A stretch of 30,795 bases of DNA from a virus: positions 1 to 30,795 of the IMG/VR virus record IMGVR_UViG_3300009603_000037; one strand, 5' to 3'. A program made the position numbers and the translations under genes. Positions 13,995 through 21,942 of this stretch are shown in pieces (positions within the stretch are counted from its first letter, which is position 1; each line of letters begins with the position of its first letter). A model generated the notes under the pieces. The model saw only the letters and a program-made list of their open reading frames with translations. It was not told where the DNA came from and searched no databases.

Positions 13995-14906
13995 ATGATA
14001 ACTTTTGAATCCGACGTAACGCCTTCGATGATAATCCGTGGCGATAATCTCAGCGCACTGGCTGCTTTTATGGAAAGTTCGTTTGAGCTTATTTATATTG
14101 ACCCACCATTTAATACCGGAACAACGCGCAGACAAAAACGACTGCAAGTAACGCAAGACGAAACCGGTGACAGGACTGGTTTTGGTGGGCACCGATACAA
14201 CAGCGAAGTTATAAGCGACTACCAATACACCGACACATTTGATGGTTTTCTTGAGTTTCTGGAACCACGTCTGGAGCAAGCCCATCGTGTATTAACAGAC
14301 AATGGGTCGTTCTTCCTACATCTAGATTATCGAGAAGTTCACTACGTCAAGGTGATGCTGGACGACATTTTTGGACGCGATTCGTTTATGAATGAAATCA
14401 TATGGGCCTATGATTATGGGGCTCGTAGTAAGAAACGGTGGCCCACCAAGCATGACACTATCCTGTGGTACGCGAAGGACCCGCAGAACTATACCTTCAA
14501 TTACGACGTCATGGACCGCATTCCCTATATGGCACCAGGATTGGTGGGGAAGGAGAAGGCTGCTAAAGGCAAGACACCTACCGACGTTTGGTGGCACACA
14601 ATTGTACCCACTAACGGCAAAGAACGCACAGGCTACCCTACGCAAAAACCAGCGGGTATTTTAGAGCGCATTATAAAGGTCCATTCTAATCAGGGGGACC
14701 GTTGTTTGGATTGCTTTAGTGGTAGCGGCACCCTAGGTGAGGTCGCTGCACGTAATGACCGCAGTTATGTTTTGATCGACAACAACAATGACGCCGTTCA
14801 AATACAGGTGGAACGGCTTTCTTTTGACAACCCCACCCTTTTGGAAATCTGTGAAAACGGGGAGTGGGGCTTGTTAGGGTCTGATAAGGAGCCAACCGAT
14901 GATTAG
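13995..14906 (+). CDS. Beta-class DNA methyltransferase (N6-adenine or N4-cytosine)
   Basis: The 303-residue protein has motif IV DPPF (36-39) ahead of motif I FSGSGT (241-246), the order of beta-class amino-methyltransferases, with the usual YPTQKPAGILERII segment (X motif) before the FSGSGT loop. SAM is the donor; the target base may be adenine (DPPF favours N6) but the recognition sequence cannot be read from this. AGGAG lies ahead of ATG 13995, with a GTCTAAAC motif filling the gap. No restriction endonuclease is next to it, so it may protect phage DNA from host restriction or be a regulatory enzyme. It overlaps sbcD by 8 nt. Confidence 0.9.
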   Translation: MITFESDVTPSMIIRGDNLSALAAFMESSFELIYIDPPFNTGTTRRQKRLQVTQDETGDRTGFGGHRYNSEVISDYQYTDTFDGFLEFLEPRLEQAHRVLTDNGSFFLHLDYREVHYVKVMLDDIFGRDSFMNEIIWAYDYGARSKKRWPTKHDTILWYAKDPQNYTFNYDVMDRIPYMAPGLVGKEKAAKGKTPTDVWWHTIVPTNGKERTGYPTQKPAGILERIIKVHSNQGDRCLDCFSGSGTLGEVAARNDRSYVLIDNNNDAVQIQVERLSFDNPTLLEICENGEWGLLGSDKEPTDD

Positions 14907-15978
14907 TTTTATAGCCGACGTACACGTAGGAAACCATAAGAAGTGTGGCGGGGAGCTAGTGGGGCACATCAACACTAGGTGTCGAGAAGTTATAACTTCT
15001 TTTGGCACTGCTAGTGGCGTAGCGGCTGACGGCTCCCTAATTATTCTGGGCGATTTATTTGATAGGCATAACCCGCACCCAGCGATACTGAAGGCAACTG
15101 GCGATGCGCTTTACCCCAAAACGCCCACGTTTGTTCTTGCAGGAAATCACGACATTGCATCTTCGCATGAAGGGGATTCTGCTATCTCTGTTCTCGACTG
15201 GCTTCCACACGTTCACTGCGTAACAAGCCCTACCCTACTAACACATGAAAGTTTTAACGGTACTTCTGTACTAGCTGTGCCGTTCATTCCGGGCAATATG
15301 GCAGACAACGTGCGCGGTGTTCTAGAAGATGCAGACTTTCCAGAAGGAACTATCCTAGCTGCCCATTTTGGTATTAGTGACACCAACACCCCGGAGTGGC
15401 TTGTTAATACAGAGTCGTCTGTTTCTATCCATACGGTGCGTAGCTGGTGCGATAAATATAAGCTTGGCGGCGTGTTTGTGGGGGATTGGCATGATCGTAA
15501 GCAATGGGCTGGGCCTAATAAGCAACCGATTGTACAAGTCGGAGCCCTAGTCCCTACGGGATGGGACAACCTGGGACATAATTATGGGCATGTTACTACG
15601 TACAATGCGGGCGATATTAAAAGCGTGCAAGTACCTGGCCCACGCTACTTTAATATAGACACGCCCACCGAAGCGGAAGATGTCCTGAGAAAGCTCAATG
15701 CAAAAAACTTTGCACGCTTCAAAATAAAGTCTGAACTTTTGCCAGCGGATTATATCCAGGAGCTAGAAAAAGACGCTCGTATTCTAGATATCATCCACGA
15801 TGTTTCGGTCTCTGCTTGCCGCGAATCGGCTAAGAATGCTGTAGAAGCGGTTAAAAGTGGCACTAATTCTATAGAAGAACTGGCGTCTACTTACATTGCT
15901 GGTATGGATATACCCGATGCCACAAAGGAAGCGGTTTTAGATACAACCCTTGCTTATTTGAAACGGGGAGATGCCTAG
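14899..15978 (+). CDS. sbcD: SbcD/gp47/Mre11-like nuclease subunit
   Basis: The 359-residue protein has the five metallophosphoesterase motifs in order: DVH (Asp7, His9), GDLFDR (Asp52), GNHD (82-85), His156 in AAHFG, and GDWHD (195-199). This is the Mre11/SbcD/T4 gp47 nuclease, which with its SMC-like partner cuts and resects DNA ends. Here the partner gene is the next one, overlapping by a few bases. The C-terminal part (about 215-359) is less conserved and contains the region expected to bind the SbcC coiled-coil base. The start ATG 14899 lies inside the end of the methyltransferase gene, preceded by AAGGAG. Confidence 0.92.
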   Translation: MISFIADVHVGNHKKCGGELVGHINTRCREVITSFGTASGVAADGSLIILGDLFDRHNPHPAILKATGDALYPKTPTFVLAGNHDIASSHEGDSAISVLDWLPHVHCVTSPTLLTHESFNGTSVLAVPFIPGNMADNVRGVLEDADFPEGTILAAHFGISDTNTPEWLVNTESSVSIHTVRSWCDKYKLGGVFVGDWHDRKQWAGPNKQPIVQVGALVPTGWDNLGHNYGHVTTYNAGDIKSVQVPGPRYFNIDTPTEAEDVLRKLNAKNFARFKIKSELLPADYIQELEKDARILDIIHDVSVSACRESAKNAVEAVKSGTNSIEELASTYIAGMDIPDATKEAVLDTTLAYLKRGDA

Positions 15979-15979
15979 C

Positions 15980-17605
15980 ATGAATATTCTGCACATAGAG
16001 GTCACGGGCTTTCACGGGTTGAATGGCTTCACACTAACATTCCCTAAGAAGGGTGCCGTGGTCATAACTGGGGCTAACGGCACCGGTAAAAGCACGATTA
16101 TTGAAGCTATTTGCTGGGCTGTTTGGGGCAAAACACTTCGCGGAACTATCCCAGGTGGGGACGATGAAGTCGCTTGTGAGGTGGGACTCACAACTGATGA
16201 AGTTTACATTATTAGGCGGCGGGAAAATGGGCGCACCCAAATGGGTTGGAAATACAACCATGACGGCACCTTTGAAGATCCCGCAGAGTTTCCCACCATG
16301 AGCGCTGCGCAAGAGGCTTTAGAGTCAATCGTTGGGGACTTCGGCCTTTGGGTTCGTAGCAGGGTCTTTTCATCTTCTGATGCCGTGTACTTTTCTATGG
16401 CTTCGGACAAAGAACGAAAAAGGTTGCTCGAAGAGGTGTTAGGCGTAGATCGTTTCGACAGTGCTCACATGCTGTGTCGGACTGATTTGAATACCGGTAA
16501 AGGGAATCTTGTGAAATTAGAGCAGGGCAGTGAAATTTTACAAGAGCGCATTAAAAGCCTTAAAGATCGAATTTCTGATTACGAAAAATATGAGAAGAAT
16601 CTAGGGCCTACAGACGACTTAAAAGTCCTTGAAGACAAACTGTCTAAACTTGAGGAACAATATAAACAGGCACAAAGTGAGGTTTCTGAAGTTAGCGCTG
16701 AAGTAAGAAGCTGTCGTAAAGACGTAATAACTATTGAATCAAAACTTAGCTTTGAAGCAGAGAAGGTTGAAAATATTAAAGATGCTAAGTGTCCTACATG
16801 CTTCCAAGACATACGCGCAGAATACCGGGACAACGTTCGCGCTGTGATAGATGAAACTACAGCGGCCCTAACCGCAGAGCATAAAACTAAGAGGGCTTCC
16901 CTATCTGCGTTAACTGTCAACCTAGAAGAACTGACCGGAGATTGCGATTTGCTATCCGAGGCGTCTTATCACCTAGACACCAAAATGCGTTCTGTAATCC
17001 AGAGTACAACCTTTGCCAAAGAAGCTGAGAGTAGTAAGAAGCAGCTTCTTGCTTCTAAAGCCGCCCACGAAGAAGAGGCGGTGTCGCTTGGCGATGAAAA
17101 GTCTGAACTACAGGACAAGGTTGATGTCTTAGGCCACGTTGCCACAGTTCTGAACACAAGAGGTGTCCGTGCCCAAGTGGTTACAAACGCACTAAACGGG
17201 CTCCAAGCATCGGCTAATTCGTGGCTATCGCGCTTATGTACGGACCTTAGCATAGAATTAAGCGGCGAAACTGTGCAAGCCAGCGGGAAGGTCGTGGACA
17301 CAATAAGCCTCCACATCCACGGTGGCGGGGGCGGTAATGGGTATAAAGCGCTATCCAGCGGCCAACGTAGGCGGGTGGACGTAGCGCTAATGTTGGGGTT
17401 GGGGGCTATAGCTGAAGCCGCTTCCGGCTACTCGGGAGCCATGATGTTTGATGAGGTGTTTGACGCACTAGATTCGGACGGCGTGGCTGCTATCGTCGAT
17501 GTTCTGTCTGAGATAAGCACAGACAGATTGGTATTTGTTGTTACGCATAACGATGAGCTTGCTAATGCGATACCGGCTGTTTTAAACATAACTACGCCGT
17601 TCTAA
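15980..17605 (+). CDS. sbcC: SbcC/gp46/Rad50-like ATPase
   Basis: ATG 15980 is preferred over ATG 15971 because GGGGAG lies 9 nt upstream of the former and abuts the latter. The 541-residue product has Walker A GANGTGKST (31-39), two coiled-coil arms rich in charged residues around the zinc hook CPTC (about 271-274), the signature LSSGQRRRVD, and Walker B-type MMFDEVFDALD near the C-terminus, followed by the His switch VVTHND. It pairs with the upstream nuclease to process DNA ends for recombination. It is about half the length of E. coli SbcC and similar to T4 gp46, so the coiled coil is short. It ends a run of coupled genes from the helicase onward. Confidence 0.93.
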   Translation: MNILHIEVTGFHGLNGFTLTFPKKGAVVITGANGTGKSTIIEAICWAVWGKTLRGTIPGGDDEVACEVGLTTDEVYIIRRRENGRTQMGWKYNHDGTFEDPAEFPTMSAAQEALESIVGDFGLWVRSRVFSSSDAVYFSMASDKERKRLLEEVLGVDRFDSAHMLCRTDLNTGKGNLVKLEQGSEILQERIKSLKDRISDYEKYEKNLGPTDDLKVLEDKLSKLEEQYKQAQSEVSEVSAEVRSCRKDVITIESKLSFEAEKVENIKDAKCPTCFQDIRAEYRDNVRAVIDETTAALTAEHKTKRASLSALTVNLEELTGDCDLLSEASYHLDTKMRSVIQSTTFAKEAESSKKQLLASKAAHEEEAVSLGDEKSELQDKVDVLGHVATVLNTRGVRAQVVTNALNGLQASANSWLSRLCTDLSIELSGETVQASGKVVDTISLHIHGGGGGNGYKALSSGQRRRVDVALMLGLGAIAEAASGYSGAMMFDEVFDALDSDGVAAIVDVLSEISTDRLVFVVTHNDELANAIPAVLNITTPF

Positions 17606-17613
17606 ACGTTAGG
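17602..17613 (+). promoter_or_regulatory. CTAAACGTTAGG near-palindrome at the sbcC stop
   Basis: CTAAACGTTAGG overlaps the TAA stop and differs from the promoter palindrome CCTAAACGTTTAGG by lack of one base. It lies 15 bp upstream of the lytic transglycosylase gene, so it may be a regulator site, but no clear -35 and -10 pair is present. Confidence 0.3.
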
Positions 17614-17627
17614 ACATTGGATTAAAA

Positions 17628-18230
17628 ATGAACTTGATTATAGCGCTGGCCGTCATCTTCCATATTGGAATCACAGATCTTGCGTTCGCAAAAAACCAGG
17701 ACACGCCCTCTTTAAGAGCAGAGGTACACTGTGCTCTTGCCCTGTCTACGCTATTTCATAACGTGGGGTCTAAAAGTTACAGAAATAAACTAGCTAAAAA
17801 CCTTCCGCCGCGCATGAAGACGTGCGTCACCTTGGCTAGTAAGGCCGAAGACTACGGACTCTCTATCCCAGAGGTCGTCGCCATTGGTTATTACGAAAGC
17901 AAATTCTCTATGACTGCTGTGTCATCTGCTGGGGCCATAGGGCCACTACAAATTTTGCCTAGGTACTTCTGCCCCAAACGGCGTGCACGTGGCTGCGATG
18001 TCATAGCTGCGGGTCTAAAGGCAGTAAAAAAGTTTAAAAATGCCTACGGCGACAGTTACCAGTGTCATTACAATGCTGGGCGCGTGTGTAATAAAAGGTC
18101 AAAGGGTTACGCTAGAAGAGTAAGAAGCATGAAACGCCTGCTTGAAATGTATGACAACCAGATCTTTAACAGGCTGCCTTTAAATGAAATGGAAACCGAG
18201 GGCTCGGACTCCATTCACAGAAAAAGATAA
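17628..18230 (+). CDS. Secreted lytic transglycosylase (SLT-type lysin)
   Basis: The 200-residue protein starts with a signal peptide (MNLIIALAVIFHIGITDLAFA) with a likely cut near residue 21. The SLT domain has the catalytic glutamate in YYESKF (Glu90), GAIGPLQILP (103-111), and CHYNAG (147-151), as in lysozyme-like transglycosylases that cut the glycan strands of peptidoglycan. Seven cysteines suggest disulphides in the periplasm. A signal peptide on a phage lysin means export by host Sec and possibly holin-independent lysis, or a role in entry if structural. It lies 22 bp after sbcC and is the last long plus-strand gene before the minus-strand block. Confidence 0.85.
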   Translation: MNLIIALAVIFHIGITDLAFAKNQDTPSLRAEVHCALALSTLFHNVGSKSYRNKLAKNLPPRMKTCVTLASKAEDYGLSIPEVVAIGYYESKFSMTAVSSAGAIGPLQILPRYFCPKRRARGCDVIAAGLKAVKKFKNAYGDSYQCHYNAGRVCNKRSKGYARRVRSMKRLLEMYDNQIFNRLPLNEMETEGSDSIHRKR

Positions 18231-18312
18231 AAAACTTTCAGAAATCCTGTCAGATATTGCGGGCCACCCACGTCTTACGCGCGAGAAAGCTGCAAATAGT
18301 CATAACTTTTAG
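18184..18312 (+). CDS. Possible 42-codon ORF overlapping the lysin end
   Basis: ATG 18184 opens a basic 42-residue frame (MKWKPRARTPFTEKDKKLSE at its start; HPRLTREKAANSHNF at its end) that ends at TAG 18310-18312. It overlaps the last 47 bases of the lysin gene in another frame. The only ribosome signal is a weak AGG 10 nt upstream. The amino-acid make-up is protein-like, but I know no relative; it could be chance. Confidence 0.3.
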   Translation: MKWKPRARTPFTEKDKKLSEILSDIAGHPRLTREKAANSHNF

Positions 18313-18395
18313 TAGTAGTAGCTATTTAAAGTACCCAACAACTTGTGGGTTTGGAAGAACACACCACAACTTATAGGGGTCATTTTTTTGTACGC
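18313..18395. other. Short gap between convergent genes
   Basis: No gene. A small stem ACCCA (18333-18337)/TGGGT (18346-18350) and a TTTTTTT tract near 18386 may help end transcription from either side, but neither makes a textbook terminator. Confidence 0.3.
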
Positions 18396-19280
18396 TTATT
18401 TCGCTTCTTCTTTTGTGAGGAAACACTTAACATATTCCGGTGTGAAATTTTCATTGTTGGGCGCGCTTGCGCCTCTTTCCCAACTGTTTTTGCCTTCTTC
18501 TTTCTTTTTCCCATATGCCTCTCGCTCTAAAGCTAACCAAATCTGTTGTAGGGCTTCAAATGTTGGGGACCAGCACAAGTTTTCTAGGCTAATAGCGGCC
18601 ATGATTATAATTCCAATGACCTCGCCCTTTGAATTGAATACCGGGGCACCGCTGCTGCCACCTCTTGTGGGTATTGTGTAAATAGTTAGTTCATCAAAAG
18701 AGCCTGTCCATGGGGAAGGTTTTGCGACCTTATAAGCGCTGCCAGAGTAGAAGCCCTCGAATTTCGGTAACATCTCGGACGAGTACAACCCAAGCGGGGC
18801 CGCAAGTGCATAAACACGCTCCCCATATTTTGGTGCCTCGGTTGCAAATTTAACAGGGGTTATGTGCACACCGTCGATCCTCAACACACACGCGTCAATT
18901 CCCGTGTATACCGCAAGCACCTTTGCAGGGTATTTCCCCCCGCCTGGGGTTGCCGCTGTCATACTAGATTCAGTAGACATCCTAAAGCCGCCTGTGTACT
19001 TAGGGACCGGACGCTTACAAAGGTGCCCAGCCGTCATAATTAGCGATCCGGTTTTATCTGTTGCTATGGAAAACCCTGACCCAACAAATTTAACCCTACT
19101 TGCCGGTATACATTGGTCTTTGTGGCAAAGGTTTTCTGAATATGTGTGCGTCAAGAAAACGAATGAGGCCCTGGGCAGTTTAGGCTGTGTAACTGCTGTA
19201 GACCCACCGGTTGTGCCCGCACAAGAAAGCGCTATCACTACTAAGAACGCCAAAAATAATCTTACTATTTGACCACCCAC
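18396..19280 (-). CDS. Exported trypsin-like serine protease
   Basis: The GTG start at 19280 has GAGAGG 5 nt upstream on the minus strand and overlaps the previous gene by 16 nt. The 294-residue protein has an N-terminal hydrophobic segment ending ALSCAG, which could be a signal peptide or an atypical lipobox. The chymotrypsin-fold triad is visible: His86 in TAGH, Asp129 in GIDACVL, and Ser210 in GGSSGAPV. The family comprises trypsin and HtrA-type peptidases; no PDZ domain follows, only a charged C-terminus (YGKKKEEGKNSWERG). It probably acts outside the inner membrane. Its target is unknown; the neighbouring VWA lipoprotein is a possible substrate or partner. Confidence 0.88.
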   Translation of the reverse strand: MGGQIVRLFLAFLVVIALSCAGTTGGSTAVTQPKLPRASFVFLTHTYSENLCHKDQCIPASRVKFVGSGFSIATDKTGSLIMTAGHLCKRPVPKYTGGFRMSTESSMTAATPGGGKYPAKVLAVYTGIDACVLRIDGVHITPVKFATEAPKYGERVYALAAPLGLYSSEMLPKFEGFYSGSAYKVAKPSPWTGSFDELTIYTIPTRGGSSGAPVFNSKGEVIGIIIMAAISLENLCWSPTFEALQQIWLALEREAYGKKKEEGKNSWERGASAPNNENFTPEYVKCFLTKEEAK

Positions 19281-19564
19281 AATCGCCTCTCTTCGTCATC
19301 AATAGAAACCAAGTCGTCGTTAATCTTTGCGCTTGAATGCCACCGTATTTCCCGGATTTTCCCCTCGTACACATCGTCAAGTCGAACACGAAGGTTCGGT
19401 ATGATTTCTAAGATGGTTCCGGTAGTGCCTTGGGCAACGACTATTTGGATAGTCTTATCTTTAGTTGGGCAAGTGACCTCAATAGGCCTTTTAACCTCTA
19501 CCCTTGTCCCCCTGCCAAGTGCCCTATTCACGCCTCTTCTAAAGCTCCACTGCCCGTCTGCCAT
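19265..19564 (-). CDS. Small beta-rich protein, SH3/KOW-like pattern
   Basis: The 99-residue protein overlaps both neighbours and so belongs to the same minus-strand operon. Its middle has short strands in the manner of an SH3 or KOW barrel: GTRVEVKRPIEV, QIVVAQGTTGTILEI, NLRVRLDDV, then a tail ending DDEERRLWVVK. No signal peptide is apparent, so it may stay in the cytoplasm, unlike its neighbours. The fold call is from pattern only; function is not recognised. Confidence 0.65.
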   Translation of the reverse strand: MADGQWSFRRGVNRALGRGTRVEVKRPIEVTCPTKDKTIQIVVAQGTTGTILEIIPNLRVRLDDVYEGKIREIRWHSSAKINDDLVSIDDEERRLWVVK

Positions 19565-19689
19565 TTTCGGTCACCAATATCTTCGGCCGTTGGCGCAAAT
19601 ACCGCCGCTGTTGCAAAACACACCAGCACAAATATCAGCGAACCGGCCAACTGCCTGACTGTTGATTTAGCCCATTTTCGCACGCACAT
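19528..19689 (-). CDS. Small protein with one hydrophobic segment
   Basis: ATG 19689 is chosen because AGGGGCGGGGT precedes it; the frame is open further upstream, but there it overlaps the better-supported gene at 19667-19828. The 53-residue product has a basic start (MCVRKWAKSTVRQ), one hydrophobic stretch (LAGSLIFVLVCFATAAVFA), and a short acidic tail. It can be a signal-anchored membrane protein or a tiny secreted peptide. It overlaps the genes on both sides. In a lysis or surface module it could be a spanin- or antiholin-like partner of the neighbouring two-segment membrane protein, which is inference from context. Confidence 0.55.
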   Translation of the reverse strand: MCVRKWAKSTVRQLAGSLIFVLVCFATAAVFAPTAEDIGDRKWQTGSGALEEA

Positions 19690-19828
19690 ACCCCGCCCCT
19701 GCTGCACAAAATATCCCGCTAATAAGCGCAACAAAAACCCCTGTTGACTCGCCGTTTGCAAGGCTGAAAAGCAAAAGCCCACAATTTAGGCCAATGCCTG
19801 TAAGTAAAATGTCCCGAAGTAGGCTCAT
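19667..19828 (-). CDS. Holin-like two-segment membrane protein, 53 residues
   Basis: The ATG at 19828 overlaps the stop of the VWA gene (ATGA) and has a near-perfect ribosome site, GGAGGTG, 4-5 nt upstream on the minus strand. The product has two hydrophobic segments, ILLTGIGLNCGLLLFSLA and GVFVALISGIFCAAGAGYV, joined by a short polar turn (NGEST), and a basic end (RAKMG). That size and layout fit small class II holins but also many small membrane proteins. It overlaps the next small gene by 23 nt. A lysin gene lies nearby on the other strand (17628), though not in the same operon. Confidence 0.65.
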   Translation of the reverse strand: MSLLRDILLTGIGLNCGLLLFSLANGESTGVFVALISGIFCAAGAGYVRAKMG

Positions 19829-21882
19829 GGGGCACCTCCGCAGGCGGTTTCATCCAAAATGTCCATCAATGCACCAAACATTTTTGTTGGGTCTGTGCTC
19901 AGTTCGTTCCAAGAGCCGCCAACAGAAACCGATTCCCAGCCGACTTTGTTGCCCAGCCAGTCGGTTACGTCTTTTGTGAACCCGGTACTAAAAGTATAAA
20001 CAGATAGGTCGTCCGCATGGCTTAGAACGTCTACTAGGTTCTGCTGGGACAACATAGGCTTGAGATAGCTCTGACCCATTTCGTCCGAGAACACGATAAT
20101 CACGTGGTGAGCGTTTTCCCGCCAATTAATCTTGAAACCTTGGATGCTAGGAACTGACGGGTTGGCTCCCGGCCCCCACGCAAGATCTGATATTTGGTGC
20201 GGTAGCGTTTGAGGATCTACAAGGTTGTGCGCTGCTAAATAGAGGGCGTCATATAACATCTCATTGGCCCCGCCAAGATACGACGTAGCCATTGCGGAAA
20301 GCGCGGGTACAAAGGTAGAGAACTCAGTAAGATTTTGGTTGAGATATAGCTTCTCAGACAACCCAGAACCAACTGCCGTAGGTCCGGTAACCAGCCCCCA
20401 ATGAATTGCGGTGGAGCCGGAGTAGCTTGCCGCAAATGTGGTCATTGCTTGCGCCACTGCCCCAATTTCTTCGTACATGGACCCTGAAGCGTCAATGATG
20501 AAAAGGATGTCTGTATCCTCTAGCTCTTTTTCAACCTGACCATTGCAATCATTGTCTGCCCCGCCGCAGAGATCTTCGGACATGGGCGTTACTTCACCAA
20601 CGCAGAGGCCTTCCACAAATGTCTCTGGGGTATTAGAAGTTTTAACTTTACCGCCCCACTTGCCCGCGAGACACGTCATCTCGCCGGGGATGCACTCGCC
20701 AACGCCCTCTGTTGCTGGAGGCCCGGTGTAACATCCCTTGACAAGATCTTCGTCTATCAAGGTGTCGCAATCGTCGTCGTGGTTATTGCAGACCTCTGGG
20801 TATGGAACTCCAAGAGTGTCGTCACACGTCTGGCCGGGTATCGGGAAGAAATGGCAGGGGGCGTGGCACTCCGTCATCGCGGTCTCTGCACAACCCACGT
20901 CCACACATGCGCATTGTTTGTAGCCTTGGCCGCATACGAGCGGCGGCTCAAGGCAGGGGAATATTGCCCCAACATCTTCCGGGGGGCAGCCGCAGCTAAT
21001 CCCGTCGTCTATATAACCATTGCAGTCGTCATCCAACCCATTACACACCTCGTCTTGAGGCTCTTGCGCGGAGCACAGGGTCCACATACCGGAAACACAC
21101 GTTTTATAGCCATCGCCACAGGCCGTACTACAGCCATCTAGCAAATCCTCATCAATCAGCCCATCGCAGTCATTGTCAAAACTATCGCAATCTTCGCTCG
21201 GAACATCGCCGCATAGATTACAAATGTTTGTTTGACCCTCATCAGTAAGACCGTCGCAGTCGTCATCAACGTAGTTGCAGACCTCTTCCGTGGGCTCGGG
21301 CGCGGAACACAGCGTTACCTTGCCATTTATGCAGGCACCCTCACCATCGCCGCAATCAGTGGAGCATGGGTACAAACCCTCATCTGTTGTCCCATCGCAA
21401 TCGTTGTCTATGCTGTCACAAATCTCATCTGTACAAGGGTCACATGGGCTGTATGAAAAGAAGCCTTTGTCACAGTATTTAGTTTGAACTCCTAAAAGCC
21501 CATCAACCTCGCACACAATTTCACCGAGATTGGTCGGCCCCGTAGGGTCGCATTCAAAGATTTCTTCGCAGTCACCCATAGTTACGATAGACCACTGACA
21601 CTCGGAGGCTGTGCACGGGTCGCCGTTTTCGTCGCATATATCTACTGTAACCACTTTGCGCCACACAGCAGATAGGGGCGGGCAGTACCAATATTGGTCT
21701 TGGTAACAACGCTTTTCGTATTCGTAGGTATCCCCGGTATGGGGGTCGTAAGTATCGGCGTCTACAAAGCTAAGGGTATCCACCGCGTCCAGTTCATTGG
21801 GCGAAAACCCATCGCCGCTGCTCTTGCTACAACTGCTTGCCAGTACTAAAACTAAGGTTGTTGTGACTAACCTGGCTCGCAA
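19825..21882 (-). CDS. MopE-repeat and VWA-domain lipoprotein
   Basis: TTG 21882 is preferred (GGAG 5 nt upstream, and then MRARLVTTTLVLVLASSC gives a clean lipoprotein signal peptide); GTG 21900 is an alternative with no ribosome site. The product of about 685 residues is cysteine-rich. It contains six MopE-like repeats with the pattern CDxxDNDCDGxxDE, for example CDSFDNDCDGLIDEDL and CNGLDDDCNGYIDDGI, which probably bind calcium or copper. The C-terminal third is a von Willebrand A domain: DILFIIDASGSM holds the DxSxS metal site, with later IVFSDEMG. Such proteins are typical of the cell surface of Myxococcota-type bacteria. On a phage it suggests surface modification of the host or a horizontally gained adhesin. 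Confidence 0.9.
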   Translation of the reverse strand: MRARLVTTTLVLVLASSCSKSSGDGFSPNELDAVDTLSFVDADTYDPHTGDTYEYEKRCYQDQYWYCPPLSAVWRKVVTVDICDENGDPCTASECQWSIVTMGDCEEIFECDPTGPTNLGEIVCEVDGLLGVQTKYCDKGFFSYSPCDPCTDEICDSIDNDCDGTTDEGLYPCSTDCGDGEGACINGKVTLCSAPEPTEEVCNYVDDDCDGLTDEGQTNICNLCGDVPSEDCDSFDNDCDGLIDEDLLDGCSTACGDGYKTCVSGMWTLCSAQEPQDEVCNGLDDDCNGYIDDGISCGCPPEDVGAIFPCLEPPLVCGQGYKQCACVDVGCAETAMTECHAPCHFFPIPGQTCDDTLGVPYPEVCNNHDDDCDTLIDEDLVKGCYTGPPATEGVGECIPGEMTCLAGKWGGKVKTSNTPETFVEGLCVGEVTPMSEDLCGGADNDCNGQVEKELEDTDILFIIDASGSMYEEIGAVAQAMTTFAASYSGSTAIHWGLVTGPTAVGSGLSEKLYLNQNLTEFSTFVPALSAMATSYLGGANEMLYDALYLAAHNLVDPQTLPHQISDLAWGPGANPSVPSIQGFKINWRENAHHVIIVFSDEMGQSYLKPMLSQQNLVDVLSHADDLSVYTFSTGFTKDVTDWLGNKVGWESVSVGGSWNELSTDPTKMFGALMDILDETACGGAP

Positions 21883-21942
21883 AGTATCTCCGAGTGCCAC
21901 ACACTTGCGCGACTGCCCAACCCGGAGCTAACACAACTACAG

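Noticed and set aside
20779-21456. Plus-strand open frames opposite the MopE/VWA gene
   Set aside because: They arise from the repeated Asp/Cys codons read on the other strand; the minus-strand product has a signal peptide, repeats and a VWA domain.
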